Assembly (NCBI GenBank): GCA_021802325.1
Contig: JAKAAM010000043.1
Coordinates: 1-8,064, forward strand
Reading direction: 5' to 3'
DNA from: Nitrospirota bacterium
GTDB lineage: Bacteria > Nitrospirota_A > Leptospirillia > Leptospirillales > Leptospirillaceae
Length of the DNA stretch: 8,064 nucleotides
Shown: positions 6,647 through 8,064 of the stretch, piece by piece
How the letters are laid out: every line of letters begins with the position of its first letter
How positions within the stretch are numbered: the first letter of the stretch is position 1
Made by a program: the position numbers and the translations under genes
The notes under the pieces: model-generated
What the model saw: only the letters and a program-made list of their open reading frames with translations
Databases searched by the model: none
Told to the model about the DNA's origin: nothing

Positions 6647-7375
6647 TTATACGACAGAATGGTCAATCTTAAGCTTTTTCCTCCGCTGAATGAGCTTCGT
6701 TGCATACCAACTCAGAGGTTTTATGGGGTCGACGAATGGAAGGCCGGGGTACTTATCTTCAAAAAACTCAATATCTTCTTCGGGACACAGACCGCAGAAG
6801 ACTTTTTCTAGATCAAACAGAAAATGTCCATAGGTAGCGGGACGTCTCCATTCTCTTTCCCAATAAAAATCGTACTCCCCCGCTTTTTTCACTGTATTGC
6901 CAAATGTGGAAACGAGAGGTAGAAATTTCTTAGCCACGTCTGGTTGGTTCTTCATAATACTGAAAAGGGATTGCAAAATGTCGTCTACAATGCCCTTCTC
7001 GAAGTTGTTAAAATAAAGAACCGGGGAGAAGTTTTCTTTTTTCAGATTCTCTTTCAGAAAAACGATGCCGTAGGATTCGAGATTGACCTTTCTCCCTTGG
7101 ATATCAATAAGACAGTGGATGGATTCGAGTGGGGTCTCGGTAACGCAAATGGAAGAAAGAAACTCATGGGCATTATCGATCTTACGGCAATCTCCACCAA
7201 AACGGATGTCGCTGATCAGTTCCTGGCTTTGGATTAAAGTTTTTGAGTCGAGGATTTTGATCAGATTATCCTTGGCCGAATTATTTTTGGCTTTGTTCTT
7301 TCGGGTAAGATGGACTAGAAATGGGGGGATGTCCCGTCTGAAATGGAGGATGTCCTTGATTTCCCTTTTGTTCAT
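6647..7375 (-). CDS. AbiGi/DUF2971-like protein, possible ADP-ribosyltransferase-fold defence factor
   Basis: The 242-residue soluble protein has an AT-rich gene unlike traY. Recognisable blocks are PFLVHLTR (18-25), NLIKIL (37-42), ICVTETPLESIH (76-87), YGIVFLKENL (102-111), PVLYFN (118-123) and DFYWEREWRRP (169-179). The sequence of H-x-T, then C-x-T-E-x-P-L, then YG-x-VF, then P-V-x-Y, then E-R-E-W-R is what I associate with AbiGi (abortive infection) and DUF2971 proteins. Their H...Y...E pattern recalls ADP-ribosyltransferases such as DarT, which is inference. The ATG at 7375 has AAGGAG (7386-7381) five bases upstream. It runs against the secretion operon and ends 13 bases from the stop of the 6001 gene. 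It has its own strong promoter, so it is expressed independently as a cargo gene. In classical AbiG a second protein, AbiGii, is needed; none is visible. Confidence 0.7.
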   Translation of the reverse strand: MNKREIKDILHFRRDIPPFLVHLTRKNKAKNNSAKDNLIKILDSKTLIQSQELISDIRFGGDCRKIDNAHEFLSSICVTETPLESIHCLIDIQGRKVNLESYGIVFLKENLKKENFSPVLYFNNFEKGIVDDILQSLFSIMKNQPDVAKKFLPLVSTFGNTVKKAGEYDFYWEREWRRPATYGHFLFDLEKVFCGLCPEEDIEFFEDKYPGLPFVDPIKPLSWYATKLIQRRKKLKIDHSVV

Positions 7376-7439
7376 TATGGCTCCTTAAATTTTGGAATGA
7401 ATGAGGTTAGTGGCAGAAAAAATTTAAGAACCAATATGT

Positions 7440-7468
7440 TTTATAGGTATTTCTCAGGGATCAGTCAA
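7440..7468 (-). promoter_or_regulatory. Near-consensus sigma-70 promoter for the AbiGi-like gene
   Basis: On the minus strand TTGACT (7468-7463, 5 of 6) is followed after exactly 17 bases by TATAAA (7445-7440, 5 of 6). This is the best promoter match I found in the window. Transcription should begin near 7433, leaving an AT-rich leader of about 58 bases to the ATG at 7375. No operator-like dyad was noticed over it. Confidence 0.7.
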
Positions 7469-7485
7469 CTTAGGGGAAGAGGAAG

Positions 7486-8064
7486 ATGGAAAAGTTAATC
7501 GAAATCACAGTTGCCCTAATGAAGGAGGATCTGGGTCGGATTTCACAATGGATTTCGCTCATCAAAGACATTCAACCCATTGCATTATCAAATGTTTCAA
7601 TTGATCGTCCTCAATCGTCCCGAGCGATGAATATTGCCCGATCCAGGGGGGAGGCAGAACCTCTTCTTGATTATGCTGCGGTTACTGGAGTTTTAGCTGT
7701 TGCCGATGTTGTTATCGAATCAATCCTTGACGCATACGATAAGAGAAGGCCACCTTTATCGACCAATCAGGAAAATGAAAATTTTACAAATTTTGTTTCT
7801 GGATCTAATAGATATTCGACTGAAGAGCTTTTTAGAAACCGTTCAATACGTGAAGCTTTTTCTGGAAAAACGCAAGATACATACAAACAGGAAGCCCTCC
7901 AAGTTCTCTCCGCCCTCTTTTACACCCGTGACCTGTTCACCATTTTCTCCAATCTCCTCCCCACCCTGTCCCGAATTGAAAAGCTTCTGACGCTTCAGGA
8001 GATTCTCCTGGCCGAATCGGCCCATTGTGCGGGGGAATCCCATCCAGTCTCCTCCGCCCTCCGG
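7486..8064 (+). CDS. Unrecognised protein, N-terminal 193 residues (runs off right edge)
   Basis: The frame is open from ATG 7486 to the last base, 193 codons with no stop. AGGGGA (7472-7477) sits eight bases before the ATG, a good ribosome binding site. I do not recognise the family. The N-terminus (MEKLIEITVALMKEDLGRIS) looks helical. Residues 63-81 (YAAVTGVLAVADVVIESIL) are mildly hydrophobic but probably not a membrane span. The stretch 82-135 is polar and rich in Asn, Ser and Arg. From about residue 136 a helical, leucine-rich region begins (EALQVLSALFYTRDLF). Codons up to about 7885 are AT-rich like the neighbouring cargo, then switch to CTC, TCC, GCC and ACC as in traY. It may be a secretion-locus gene whose 5' part was exchanged. 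No rightward promoter is clear in the 110-base gap before it. Confidence 0.6.
   Translation, partial: MEKLIEITVALMKEDLGRISQWISLIKDIQPIALSNVSIDRPQSSRAMNIARSRGEAEPLLDYAAVTGVLAVADVVIESILDAYDKRRPPLSTNQENENFTNFVSGSNRYSTEELFRNRSIREAFSGKTQDTYKQEALQVLSALFYTRDLFTIFSNLLPTLSRIEKLLTLQEILLAESAHCAGESHPVSSALR

Larger units (their letters stand above)
5998..7885. other. AT-richer cargo block within the secretion locus
   Basis: Between the end of traY and about 7885, coding DNA changes from GC-rich third positions to mixed or AT-rich ones, and the strand flips for one gene. After 7885 the traY-like style returns. No insertion sequence, integrase or terminal inverted repeat was seen. The boundaries are judged by eye from codon choice and could be off by tens of bases. 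Confidence 0.4.

Overview
The window looks like part of a bacterial mobile element, either a conjugative plasmid or an integrated conjugative element. It pairs a type I (IncI / Dot-Icm-like) type IV secretion gene with at least one phage-defence cassette. The main secretion gene favours CTC, TCC, GGA and ATC codons and is fairly GC-rich. That would suit a Gram-negative host with moderately high GC. An acidophile such as Leptospirillum crossed my mind, but the sequence does not prove it.

Region 1 (1-2907, minus strand, read right to left): a compact operon encodes an N6-adenine DNA methyltransferase, a PaeR7I/XhoI-family restriction endonuclease (expected target CTCGAG) and the first 120 residues of a RecF/SMC-like AAA ATPase that runs off the left edge. 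The first two genes share one base (TGATG), and the ATPase starts one base after the nuclease stop. All three are probably translated from one message.

Region 2 (2908-3033): an AT-rich divergent control region holds an exact 13-bp direct repeat, an inverted repeat lying over the best rightward -10 box, and an extended -10 facing the methyltransferase gene.

Region 3 (3034-5997, plus strand): a 987-residue polytopic membrane protein of the DotA/TraY family. It has an unusually long N-terminal cytoplasmic stretch and a short internal patch of foreign-looking codon use.

Region 4 (5998 to about 7885): a more AT-rich block. A 210-residue protein follows traY by 3 bases. It may be NADAR-like or a DUF6939-type protein. 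Facing it tail to tail, 13 bases away, is a minus-strand AbiGi/DUF2971-like gene with its own near-consensus promoter. In IncI plasmids this position after traY holds the exclusion gene, so the block may be exclusion or defence cargo. The chemistry hinted at by the two folds (ADP-ribosyl transfer and removal) makes a toxin/antidote pair a testable idea, though not an established one.

Region 5 (7486-8064, plus strand): a 193-codon reading frame with a good ribosome binding site runs off the right edge. Its first two thirds match the AT-rich block, and its last third returns to the secretion gene's codon style. No RNA genes, CRISPR arrays, transposases or convincing intrinsic terminators were seen.
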